Part shown: in pieces, positions 42,281 through 50,482 of the stretch
How the letters are laid out: the number at the start of each line of letters is the position of its first letter
Position numbering within the stretch: the stretch's first letter is position 1
DNA from: a virus
Strand: one strand, 5' to 3'
Virus record (IMG/VR): IMGVR_UViG_3300042892_002840
Location: 1 to 64,000 of that record
DNA: 64,000 nucleotides
The notes under the pieces: model-generated
Told to the model about the DNA's origin: nothing
Database searches by the model: none
The model's input: the letters and a program-made list of their open reading frames with translations, nothing else
Translations under genes and position numbers: made by a program

Positions 42281-44095
42281 TTAAGCTGAAAGGTCTCCGA
42301 CAAGCACCCAAGTATTTGCCGCTCTCTTGATGAGAGTTGCTGATGACCATTGTGCACGAAGCTTTAATCCTGGAGTTGCATTTACTGTAACTCCACCTGC
42401 TGCTGCAACATCTACTGCGCCTGCTCCCACTCTCAGAACATCTAGGGATGTACCGATTGGGAATGCAACTGCTGCATCTGTTGGAATTGTTACTGTTGTT
42501 GCAGAAGCTGAGTTCATTTCAATCATTGAGTCTTTTTCATTGACTGATGAAAGAGTGTAGCTTGCTGTCTTCTGTGAAATTGGTGTAGCAGAAGGAACCT
42601 TGCCAGCTAACGCTGTTGTTACAGTAGCTGCGTAGTTTGCGTCATCTCCAAGTGCTGCTGCTAATTCATCAAGTGTGTTTAGCGCTGCTGGTGCTGATGC
42701 AATTACTGCATTCACCTGTGCTGTTGCATCTGCAATAGCTTCTGACTTAGCTGTTGCAATTGCTGTAGCCTGTGCTGAAGATACTGGCTTATTAGCATCT
42801 GATGTATTGTCAACGTTTCCTAGGCCAAGTGTAGTTGCTGTGACAGCTGCTACTTCTGACTTAAGTGCTAGAAGTGATGTATCTGAAATTCCGTGTACAT
42901 TTGTTGTATCTGAGTTGTGATCTGATACCTTTGTGTCAGCAGCTGTTGCTGCTGCTGTAATAGCTTCTGACTTAGCATTTGCTGCCTTTGTTGTAGCATC
43001 TGCTGCTGCTGCTGAAACTGCACCATCTGCTTTAGTTGTAGCGTCTGCTGCTGCTGTAGCTAGTGCAGTTGTAATCGCTGAGTCACGATCTGCAACTGTT
43101 GAAATTACAGTCTGGTCAACGCTAAGTGTTAATAGGTTTCCTGCATCGTCATATACTCTTCCAAGACCGTTTCCAGCAGTAACCTGAATCATTCCTGCTG
43201 CTGTATCTTGAATTAGCTCTGCAGCATTTGCCTGAGAAACGTATGTTGTTGATGCGTTGTTAATTGTTAAATATGTGCTTGCAGCATCTGTCTTTGCAAG
43301 GTAGTCGGCATCATTGAGTGCCTTATTCTGATAGCTTGCTTCTAGAGCTGTTGTTGTGACGTATCCTTCAATTGAAGCACCAGCTGGAATTGTTACTGTT
43401 CCAGTAAATGTTGGTGATGCGATTGTTGCCTTTGTTGCTAAAGCAGATGTTACTGTTGTAGCGTAGTTAGCATCATTAGCTATTGCTGTTGCAAGCTCAT
43501 TAATTGTATCTAGGGCCTCTGGAGCTCCGTTTACAAGTGTTTGAAGTGATGCATCTACATATGTGCGTGTAGCAACTGTTGAGTTAATTGCAATTGCACC
43601 TGTTGTATTGTCGTATGAAATTCCTGTTCCGCCTGAGAGCTTTGCTCTAACTGATGCGTCTGAAATTTGATCCGCAAGGACCTTTGCGTTTGCATCAAGT
43701 GATGCTACACCAAAAGCTACACCCTTATCGGCTTCTGGAACATATGTTCCATCAGCTGAGTTAGATAGTGCAGTAACTGCGTTATCTACGTAATCTCTAT
43801 TTGCCCATACTGTATCACTAATTTCAATAGTAATTGTATTTGCACCATCGTTGTATGTCTTTGTAAGACCAGTTCCAACTACGAGTGCTGAGTTAATTGC
43901 ATCTTGTGCAATTTCTGTAACTCCTGGGGTATCTGATGCGCCGTATGAAAGTGTATTCCATGCTCCTGTACCATTACCAAATTTAAACTTATTACTATCT
44001 GTCTCATATCCCATTTCACCTGCGGCTAATACTGGGTTTACTGAAGACCAGTCTGCTGCCAGACCTCTTCTTACTTGAATTCTTACTGTTGACAT
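42281..44095 (-). CDS. Tail fibre with Mtd-like N-terminal domain and helical repeats
   Basis: A 604-residue fibre. Residues 1-52 match the common phage fibre opening 'VRIQVRRGLAADWSSVNPVL…GEMGYETDSNKFKFGNG' (major tropism determinant N-terminal-like). The rest alternates beta segments with Ala-rich helical stretches (TTALATAAADATTKADGAVS and similar), and has several repeated elements such as 'LNTLDELAAALGDDANYAATVT' that occur twice. The C-terminal 90 residues are beta-rich. Its paralogue lies at 50483. Probably a long trimeric fibre. Confidence 0.8.
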   Translation of the reverse strand: MSTVRIQVRRGLAADWSSVNPVLAAGEMGYETDSNKFKFGNGTGAWNTLSYGASDTPGVTEIAQDAINSALVVGTGLTKTYNDGANTITIEISDTVWANRDYVDNAVTALSNSADGTYVPEADKGVAFGVASLDANAKVLADQISDASVRAKLSGGTGISYDNTTGAIAINSTVATRTYVDASLQTLVNGAPEALDTINELATAIANDANYATTVTSALATKATIASPTFTGTVTIPAGASIEGYVTTTALEASYQNKALNDADYLAKTDAASTYLTINNASTTYVSQANAAELIQDTAAGMIQVTAGNGLGRVYDDAGNLLTLSVDQTVISTVADRDSAITTALATAAADATTKADGAVSAAAADATTKAANAKSEAITAAATAADTKVSDHNSDTTNVHGISDTSLLALKSEVAAVTATTLGLGNVDNTSDANKPVSSAQATAIATAKSEAIADATAQVNAVIASAPAALNTLDELAAALGDDANYAATVTTALAGKVPSATPISQKTASYTLSSVNEKDSMIEMNSASATTVTIPTDAAVAFPIGTSLDVLRVGAGAVDVAAAGGVTVNATPGLKLRAQWSSATLIKRAANTWVLVGDLSA

Positions 44096-44151
44096 TTATG
44101 CCACCCCTTATTTTATATTATTTGTAAAGTATACCATTTTTTCAATTACAA

Positions 44152-44511
44152 TTATGCGTTAATTGTGCTTGAGTCAAATGATAGGTCAAACGATGTTGTT
44201 GCTGGGGTTCCGCCATCAGCGAATTTAGTCGCTGTTGTGACAACCCCGTTTGCTTGTACTGTATAAACAGGATTGCCATCATAATCAATAGCCAATCCAA
44301 TATCCATAAAGCTTATTGCACCTGATGTGTCTACTACATCTGTTGTATGTGCCAAAGAGACCCAAGTTCCGTTGATCTGAACCTTGAGCCTTCCTGATGT
44401 TTCGTCGAATGCTATTGGGGCGGTGCCTAATACGATGTCAGAATCAAATGTTGCTGTACCAGCTACATTTAACCCATTCTTTACTCTAAAATTTTTATTT
44501 ACTGTTGCCAT
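44152..44511 (-). CDS. Small fibre protein sharing the 'ATV.KNFR.K.GL' opening
   Basis: A 119-residue beta-rich protein whose opening (ATVNKNFRVKNGLNVAGTATF) matches that of the next gene upstream (ATVVKNFRIKSGLIVEGTTG). Both probably attach by the same N-terminal module. The remainder has no recognised domain. Likely a minor fibre or adaptor. It is 70 bases downstream of the 44582 gene, with a hairpin between them. Confidence 0.6.
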   Translation of the reverse strand: MATVNKNFRVKNGLNVAGTATFDSDIVLGTAPIAFDETSGRLKVQINGTWVSLAHTTDVVDTSGAISFMDIGLAIDYDGNPVYTVQANGVVTTATKFADGGTPATTSFDLSFDSSTINA

Positions 44512-44543
44512 TTAAGTTCACTTATCCCCTAATTGTTTATTGT

Positions 44544-44566
44544 GGGGGATTTTTAAGGAATCCCCC
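44544..44566 (-). terminator. Hairpin between fibre genes
   Basis: A perfect 8-bp stem GGGGGATT-N7-AATCCCCC. On the minus strand it is not followed by a T run, so it may be a processing or partial terminator signal rather than a full intrinsic terminator. Confidence 0.4.
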
Positions 44567-44581
44567 GAAACCTTTATTTAA

Positions 44582-46009
44582 TTATTTAAGAAGTGTTCCA
44601 GTTACTTTGATTGTTGAATCATTTACTGGATCTACTCTTAGCTGAACATTTGCACCAGATACTGATGCTGTTATTGTTCCTCTTGATCCATTAGTTCCGA
44701 CAATTGCGTATTCTGTAATTGCTACGTTATCTGATGAATCTAGTGTTACTAGAATTTCTGATATTTCATTGTTTGTTCCATTGTCAATTTTAACAAGGAA
44801 CTTACCTGAGCGGAAATCCGCTTTTGCCCACTGATAAGCAGTTACTGGAACTGATCCCAATGATGCTGATGTAGCTGCAATATGCTTAGCCTCATCATTT
44901 ACATTAATTTCTGTGAATGCTGTTGTGCCGTCTACAAGATTGTCTACAAGGCCATCTGCATGTCCTTCTGCTGCTGTCTGTGCTGCTGAAGCAGATCCTG
45001 CTGCATCGTAGTTAGATGCTAGGCTGTCTGCATATCCTCTTGCTGAGGTATCTGCAGCATTTGCTTTATTTGTAGCATCGGTTGCTGCTGCTGTCTGTGC
45101 TGCTGAAGCAGATCCTGCTGCATCGTATGCTGCTGATGTTGCAGAAAGTGCTGCTGTGTTGAAATCTGAGATATCTGCTGAATCAAGACCAGTTACAGAA
45201 ATTGTTGATCCTGTAATATCAATGTTTGATCCTGCTGTTAATGTATCTTGCTTTCCTGCTGCAATATCCTGAAGATCAGAGATAATGTCTGGATTGTCCT
45301 GAAGTGCTGCTGCCAACTCGTTGAGTGTATCAAGTGTTGCTGGGGCTGAGTCTACAAGGTTTGCAATTGCGGTGTCTGCATGAAGTTCTGCTGCTGCTTG
45401 AGCAAGACCAATTTCTGTGCTTGTCTTGTATGCTGACCAGACCTTATCTGAAGCGCTTGAAGCGTCATTGATCTTGTTGTCTGCATAATCTTCTGCTGCA
45501 GACTGAGCATTATTTGCAGCTGTTGTAGCAAATGATTCTGCTGCTGACTGTGCTGCATTTGCCTTATTTGTAGCATCTGTTGATGCTGTAGCTTCTGCGG
45601 CTGCCTGAGCATTATTTGCTGCAGTTGTTGCAAATCCTTCTGCTGCAGTCTGTGCTGCTGCTGCAGCGCCTGCTGCATCGTAATTTGATGCTAAGCTGTT
45701 TGAGTATGATTGTGCATCTGCAAGAGCTTGATTAGCCTTATTAGTTGCATCTGTTGCTGCTGCTGCTTGAGCCGCTGAAGCAGATCCGTATGAATCAAAA
45801 GTATTAGCATTTACTGTAAGGTTTCCTGAACCATCTACATTAAATACGCTGGTGTCAACGGACTTAACAAGAGTCGCTCCGCCAACAAGGTTGAGGATAT
45901 AGCTATCTCCACCTGTTTCTGTAAGGATGTTTTGGCCATTGATTGTACCTGTGGTACCTTCAACTATAAGGCCAGATTTAATTCTAAAGTTTTTAACTAC
46001 TGTTGCCAT
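44582..46009 (-). CDS. Fibre with long Ala/Gln-rich coiled-coil
   Basis: A 475-residue fibre. After the shared N-terminal module (1-25) come long Ala-rich helical tracts (QAAAATDATNKANQALADAQ and many similar) and a beta-rich C-terminal domain (about 380-475). Several 20-30 residue elements occur two or three times, as with 'YDAAGSASAAQTAA', so internal duplication has shaped it. Probably a trimeric shaft. Confidence 0.7.
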   Translation of the reverse strand: MATVVKNFRIKSGLIVEGTTGTINGQNILTETGGDSYILNLVGGATLVKSVDTSVFNVDGSGNLTVNANTFDSYGSASAAQAAAATDATNKANQALADAQSYSNSLASNYDAAGAAAAAQTAAEGFATTAANNAQAAAEATASTDATNKANAAQSAAESFATTAANNAQSAAEDYADNKINDASSASDKVWSAYKTSTEIGLAQAAAELHADTAIANLVDSAPATLDTLNELAAALQDNPDIISDLQDIAAGKQDTLTAGSNIDITGSTISVTGLDSADISDFNTAALSATSAAYDAAGSASAAQTAAATDATNKANAADTSARGYADSLASNYDAAGSASAAQTAAEGHADGLVDNLVDGTTAFTEINVNDEAKHIAATSASLGSVPVTAYQWAKADFRSGKFLVKIDNGTNNEISEILVTLDSSDNVAITEYAIVGTNGSRGTITASVSGANVQLRVDPVNDSTIKVTGTLLK

Positions 46010-46036
46010 TTATATGACTCCTCTTGTTGCTTTTTA

Positions 46037-46588
46037 TTATGCCTTGATTGCTGTTCTAATAAATCTTACTGATATAGAACCGCTCACAGGGGTGACTCTT
46101 AGATTAATTATACCTGAAGTTTCTTCAAATGTATAAGTAAATAAATTATTATCTGTTGTGGAAATAATGTTAGTCTCTGAGACTAGAACATTTGTTCCAT
46201 CATGTGTCGTTGAGATGTCAGAAGAATAAACATCTGCACCCTTTGTTACCTGTATTTTATAAAATACAGACTTCCAAACACTTTTTGCAAAAGAATCAAT
46301 TGTTGTTTGATTCTCAATTCCATTTACCTCTAGGTCATTGTTACCGTCAAGTCCTAGCAGCTCTTCTACGTATCCTGAGTTGTTAGTAAGCCCATCTACT
46401 GCTGTAGATAGATTGTTTATCTTGTATGTTAATGAATTTGAGTCTGCTGAGTTTGTAACTCCTACTACAGTTTCCAAAGCCTCAATAGCGTCGTTTGCAT
46501 TGGCATGCTGAGCAGCATGTCCTACTAGCTCGTCTGTTGAATTTGGATTTGTAAGGTTGTCCTTACTTGTTGGGAAAACTGTTGCCAT
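46037..46588 (-). CDS. Fibre-type protein with small trimer-like region
   Basis: A 183-residue protein with an N-terminal helical region containing a 'NDAIEALETVVGV' segment seen in several phage fibre and collar proteins, then a Asn/Leu-rich middle and a beta-rich C-terminal half ending in a short Ile/Arg strand. The C-terminal half is similar in outline to that of the 44582 fibre. Likely a fibre component. Confidence 0.65.
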   Translation of the reverse strand: MATVFPTSKDNLTNPNSTDELVGHAAQHANANDAIEALETVVGVTNSADSNSLTYKINNLSTAVDGLTNNSGYVEELLGLDGNNDLEVNGIENQTTIDSFAKSVWKSVFYKIQVTKGADVYSSDISTTHDGTNVLVSETNIISTTDNNLFTYTFEETSGIINLRVTPVSGSISVRFIRTAIKA

Positions 46589-46644
46589 TTATATAAGCCT
46601 CCTGGCGGTGGTGCATGTTATCTAATTATATCTTATATATTTTT

Positions 46645-47829
46645 TTAAGACGGAATAAAACCAGAAGGCAGTCCTTTTATTACACGCTCTTCTAATTCAC
46701 CAGTTGAGAAGTGTATGCCAGAATACCTTTCAAAATCTTCAAGTGTTCTCTCTGCAAATAAGCCATTTACTGGATCAATCTTGTTTTTAACTATAATCTG
46801 CTGAAAGTAAGACTTCGATGCATTATGTCTTGGATAAAATTCTTCTGGAAAGTCGTCCCAAAACAAGACTCTGTCTGGTCTACCGTATCTATGATACACG
46901 AATACTTTTCTTGGAGTTACTAGATTGTAACCCGCTGTAAAAAACCTAAGTGCCATAAGTGGCTCTTCCTCAGTAAATGTAACTTCATCTACAAATGGCA
47001 CAGATTCAATTACTGTTTTTTCAGTAAAGAAAAAGTGGCCAGACAAATAGGGGGAAAGCACATTTGTTTCTGGGTTAGTGTATTGTGGGGTAAACTGAGG
47101 AACAAGAGTAGACTTAAAATGTGCAATGTTTGACTCTGACATAAAGAATGTTGGATTAGCCTCACATTCCTGAAGTTCGTCATTTCCATTTTCATCTACT
47201 GTATATGGTGGTACATATGCTGTAAATACAAGTTCATCAAAGTTTTGCTTGGCATAGTTATACTCTTTAATTAATTCTGTATCCCACCCAGATATTGATC
47301 TCATGTGGGAGTCCATGTTAAGATAGTAGTCTTGGTTGTTATAAAACTTGTGAGAATTCTTCCTAGCAGGCTGGCAACCAATAATTGATCCAGGATTTAA
47401 TGAATCAACTGACACATTTTTTCTTTTTGATGCTTCTGCTATATTAAAATCTATGTCATCATCCTGAATAGTTAATCCAAAATACACTCTATCTGGAAAC
47501 TCAGCATTCTTTAAGAAGTTATCTACTGTGGTCCAAATCTCTGGGTCTTTATATGATGGAATATTGATAAATATAGTAGCTTCATTCTGTATCATAAGCA
47601 ATTCCATTTCTTTTTCTGTTACTGGATCTTCTCCGCCCCATTTATGAATAGGGCATTCTGCTAACTGCAATTTGGTTTTGAATTTCATAAAACAACCACA
47701 CTTTTTACATTGCTTGGTTGTATTAATAAACTCTGGGCATGCCTTGCATATCTCATATCTTGATTTAGCAAGATCTGGAGTGGCATATTGACTATTAGGG
47801 TTTAATAGGTCCCATGGCTTTACTGACAT
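46645..47829 (-). CDS. Glycosyltransferase resembling the hydroxyproline GlcNAc-transferase family
   Basis: A 394-residue protein. Residues 28-59 are a Cys-rich zinc-binding module (C28, C31, C41, C44, C46, C59). From about 86 comes a GT-A glycosyltransferase domain with the pattern I know from the GlcNAc family (Pfam GlcNAc, CAZy GT60): 'IFINIPSYKDPEIWTTVDNFL', 'RVYFGLTIQDDD', and 'YYLNMDSHMRSISGWD' with a metal-binding Asp173-Ser-His175. Known eukaryotic members add GlcNAc to hydroxyproline on Skp1. It lies between fibre genes and the second Hint-domain protein. The family call is from memory of its motifs; the substrate is inferred. Confidence 0.8.
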   Translation of the reverse strand: MSVKPWDLLNPNSQYATPDLAKSRYEICKACPEFINTTKQCKKCGCFMKFKTKLQLAECPIHKWGGEDPVTEKEMELLMIQNEATIFINIPSYKDPEIWTTVDNFLKNAEFPDRVYFGLTIQDDDIDFNIAEASKRKNVSVDSLNPGSIIGCQPARKNSHKFYNNQDYYLNMDSHMRSISGWDTELIKEYNYAKQNFDELVFTAYVPPYTVDENGNDELQECEANPTFFMSESNIAHFKSTLVPQFTPQYTNPETNVLSPYLSGHFFFTEKTVIESVPFVDEVTFTEEEPLMALRFFTAGYNLVTPRKVFVYHRYGRPDRVLFWDDFPEEFYPRHNASKSYFQQIIVKNKIDPVNGLFAERTLEDFERYSGIHFSTGELEERVIKGLPSGFIPS

Positions 47830-47847
47830 ATATATATGATATCATTT

Positions 47848-50469
47848 TTACTTGTTGTGGACAAGCATGCCATTTACAAAGAACCAGTCATATGGTTCAC
47901 AAGAGAACTGATATACATTTACAGTCTCGTTTGCCATAAACTCTATCTTATTAACAATAGTTTCATTAATTGTTCCATCAGAATTAACAGTTATTAAATA
48001 TTCTCCACGCTCAACATAATATGCCTCTTTAATCTTATATTTACCGTCTAGGGTTTTAACAAAAACTGGCTGAGTATATGTCATTCTTGTATCAACATCA
48101 TCGTTAAAATATAATATGTCAGATTCTTGTGTTTCAATAATATCTGTTATTGTTGTTTCAACAAATTCATTAACGGATAAGTTGTCTGAAGACCATGTTG
48201 AGAATTGATAAGAGTCTGGTGTGGACGCATCTATTTCATCAATTACTATAGACTTAATCTTGTCTCCGACCTGTAAGAACTTAGCTGGTACTTGACCATC
48301 CATTGTATCTACAAGTGTGTTTTCTTCTACACAAGGAGGTCCAAACCAAGGGATGAATACAAAGCTTGGGGGTGCGAAGAACCCTGGAGGAGAAAAGAAT
48401 CCTGGAGGAGAAAAGAACCCTGGAGGTGCGAAGAACCCTGGAGGGCTAAAGAACCCTGGAGGTGCAAAGAAACTTGGAGGGCCAAATGCTAAAGCTCCTC
48501 CACAGCATGACCAGCCTGAAGGAACATTGTATACATCAGATCCACCAAGACGTGAATAGCCAAGCTCTGAACATGTGTAAGAAGTTGGATTTGTTATTGT
48601 TCCAGGACAATCTTGTTTTGTTGGTGTAGGAGTTGGTGTAGGAGTTGGTGTAGGAGTTGCTGTAGGATTTGGTGGTGTTGGGGTTGCAGTTGGTGTTGGG
48701 GTAGGTGTCGGAGTTGGTGTAGGAAGCGCTCCTCCACAGCATGACCAGCCGCTTGGTACATTGTAAGCATCAGATCCGCCAAGTCTTGTATATCCTAATT
48801 CTGAACATGTAGAAGACACTGGATTGGTTATAGTTCCAGGGCAGTCTTGTAAAGGTGTTGGGGTGGGCGTTGGAGTTGGAGTAGGTGTTGGAGTTGGGGT
48901 TGCAGTTGGTGTTGGGGTAACTGTTGGATCACAAGCAGCAGCTGCAGCATCCCGTAATGCAGCCGCATAGGTTGTTCTATAAACTGTTTTTACTGTTCCG
49001 TTAACGTTATAAACCGATGTATCTGCAGGAATTCCTGTTGTATTTGTAGTTGGTCCAGAAGCTGAAGGTGCAGACACATATTCTCCGCTAGTACCCTTGC
49101 ATGTAGATGTTCCAGTGTAGTAAACATATGTTGTTGGGGTTGCAGTTGGTGTTGGGGTAGGTGTAATTGTTGGATCACAAGCGGAGTTTCCTGCATCCAC
49201 AAGGGCGGCAGAATAAGTCGTTCTATAAACTGTTTTAATGCTTACTGTTCCATCAAGTACCTGTGTATCTTGTGGAAGAGTGTTGCCTTCTGCAACAAAT
49301 GGGCCAGTAACTGAAGGAGATGCGGAATAAACTCCACTGAATCCATTACATCTAGAGACTCCAGTGTAATAGCTTACTCCAGTTAAAGTAGTGAATTCGA
49401 CAGTATTCGATGTCCAGGATGTCTCATCAAAATTTGGTGTTGTTCCAGATGCTACAACTTTATACCTATATGTTTCTCCAGCTGTTAGGAATGTTATTGG
49501 AATTGTATTAGTTGTTCCTGAGTCATTTCCTGCTGGCAAAGAAGATCCATCTGGGTTTACCCAGTAAAGCTGCCAGCCATTTTGAGTAAAGTTAGATGTA
49601 GACCATGAAAGTGTTGCTGTGGTTTGTCCGATATCTGAAACTGATAAAACTACAGTTGGATCAAATGGTTTCATATCTGGGACAACATATTCTTTATAGG
49701 CGCCTTGAAGAGGCTGTCCTGTTGCTTGAAAATAAGGGTTGTTTGTGTTTTGTGAAGCAATATAAACTAACAATGGACCATCTGCTTTACCTAAAAGACT
49801 TTCAAATGGAGCTATTGATGAAACTAAAGATGTGGTTTCATAAGCAGTTTGATTTTCTACTGAATCAACAATCTTTTCGTTTTGAATTCCTGCTCCTACA
49901 AAATAAATTTTAAATTTATTTGCACTTGGAACCCTTAACCATCTTAAATTAACTTTGCTATTTTCTGGAACAGTAGCATCTATATATATTACATCTTGTG
50001 GCTTTACTAAATAGTCATTGAGTCCAGCTAAAAGGTTATTGCCATTTACGTAAACTGGTTCGCTATCACCAAACTCATTTGTTGCCACAACTTTACACCT
50101 AAGAACATATCCTACCATTTGCTTATCAATATAAGAAGAATTGTTATTTGAACCAAAATCAATCCATGTTGCATTTGTATAATCATTTGAAATCAAGTAT
50201 GCAGCTTTTTGCCAAGTATATCTGTAAGAGGTTGGTGTATTTGTCCATGTGCCGCTTGTAATTGTTACAAACTGATCTGCCATTCGATTATTATTTTGCC
50301 AATTAAAAACTGGAGATTCTGTAAGAACTGGGACAGCAGCCCCAAACTTTTTCCATTCAGTTCCATCGAAAACATAAGATGCCTTTGAATCAACCCATGA
50401 AGAACCGTCATGTATCTTGATTTTCTTTAATGGCTTCCATTCGGATCCATCAAATATATTTAAAGGCAT
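47848..50469 (-). CDS. Large Thr-Pro/PPGFF-repeat protein with C-terminal Hint domain (B)
   Basis: An 873-residue protein. The N-terminal 45 residues have three copies of 'DGS.W…'; an Ig/fibronectin-like region follows (to about 365). Then two related Cys-containing modules ('YYTG…C…YRTTY…AAC'), two more short Cys modules ('DCPG…TCSELGY…SCCGG'), separated by long Thr-Pro runs near residues 515-540 and 581-620. Five PPGFF units lie at 670-699. The Hint domain is 713-873 with Cys713, QVGDKI, TYTQP (Gln for the block-B His) and final His-Asn-Lys. The Hint and PPGFF parts are shared with 40935. Probably a long processed surface fibre. Confidence 0.88.
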   Translation of the reverse strand: MPLNIFDGSEWKPLKKIKIHDGSSWVDSKASYVFDGTEWKKFGAAVPVLTESPVFNWQNNNRMADQFVTITSGTWTNTPTSYRYTWQKAAYLISNDYTNATWIDFGSNNNSSYIDKQMVGYVLRCKVVATNEFGDSEPVYVNGNNLLAGLNDYLVKPQDVIYIDATVPENSKVNLRWLRVPSANKFKIYFVGAGIQNEKIVDSVENQTAYETTSLVSSIAPFESLLGKADGPLLVYIASQNTNNPYFQATGQPLQGAYKEYVVPDMKPFDPTVVLSVSDIGQTTATLSWSTSNFTQNGWQLYWVNPDGSSLPAGNDSGTTNTIPITFLTAGETYRYKVVASGTTPNFDETSWTSNTVEFTTLTGVSYYTGVSRCNGFSGVYSASPSVTGPFVAEGNTLPQDTQVLDGTVSIKTVYRTTYSAALVDAGNSACDPTITPTPTPTATPTTYVYYTGTSTCKGTSGEYVSAPSASGPTTNTTGIPADTSVYNVNGTVKTVYRTTYAAALRDAAAAACDPTVTPTPTATPTPTPTPTPTPTPTPLQDCPGTITNPVSSTCSELGYTRLGGSDAYNVPSGWSCCGGALPTPTPTPTPTPTATPTPPNPTATPTPTPTPTPTPTKQDCPGTITNPTSYTCSELGYSRLGGSDVYNVPSGWSCCGGALAFGPPSFFAPPGFFSPPGFFAPPGFFSPPGFFSPPGFFAPPSFVFIPWFGPPCVEENTLVDTMDGQVPAKFLQVGDKIKSIVIDEIDASTPDSYQFSTWSSDNLSVNEFVETTITDIIETQESDILYFNDDVDTRMTYTQPVFVKTLDGKYKIKEAYYVERGEYLITVNSDGTINETIVNKIEFMANETVNVYQFSCEPYDWFFVNGMLVHNK
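48358..48480 (-). repeat. 18-bp tandem repeat coding for PPGFF units (B)
   Basis: Seven 18-bp units coding for PP(G/S)FF with Ser/Ala spacers, five of them PPGFF. It has the same unit as 41445-41657 and fewer copies. The block directly 5' in the Hint gene (48251-48357) is identical to 41338-41444. Confidence 0.85.
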
Positions 50470-50482
50470 TTAATGTCTCCTA

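Noticed and set aside
46589-46645. Promoter before the fibre gene at 46588 (TATAAT in an AT-rich stretch)
   Set aside because: No -35 box at suitable spacing; a single TATAAT in such AT-rich DNA is expected by chance.
41445-48480. CRISPR-like array
   Set aside because: The regular repeats are in frame and coding (PPGFF, Thr-Pro), with no unique spacers of constant length.
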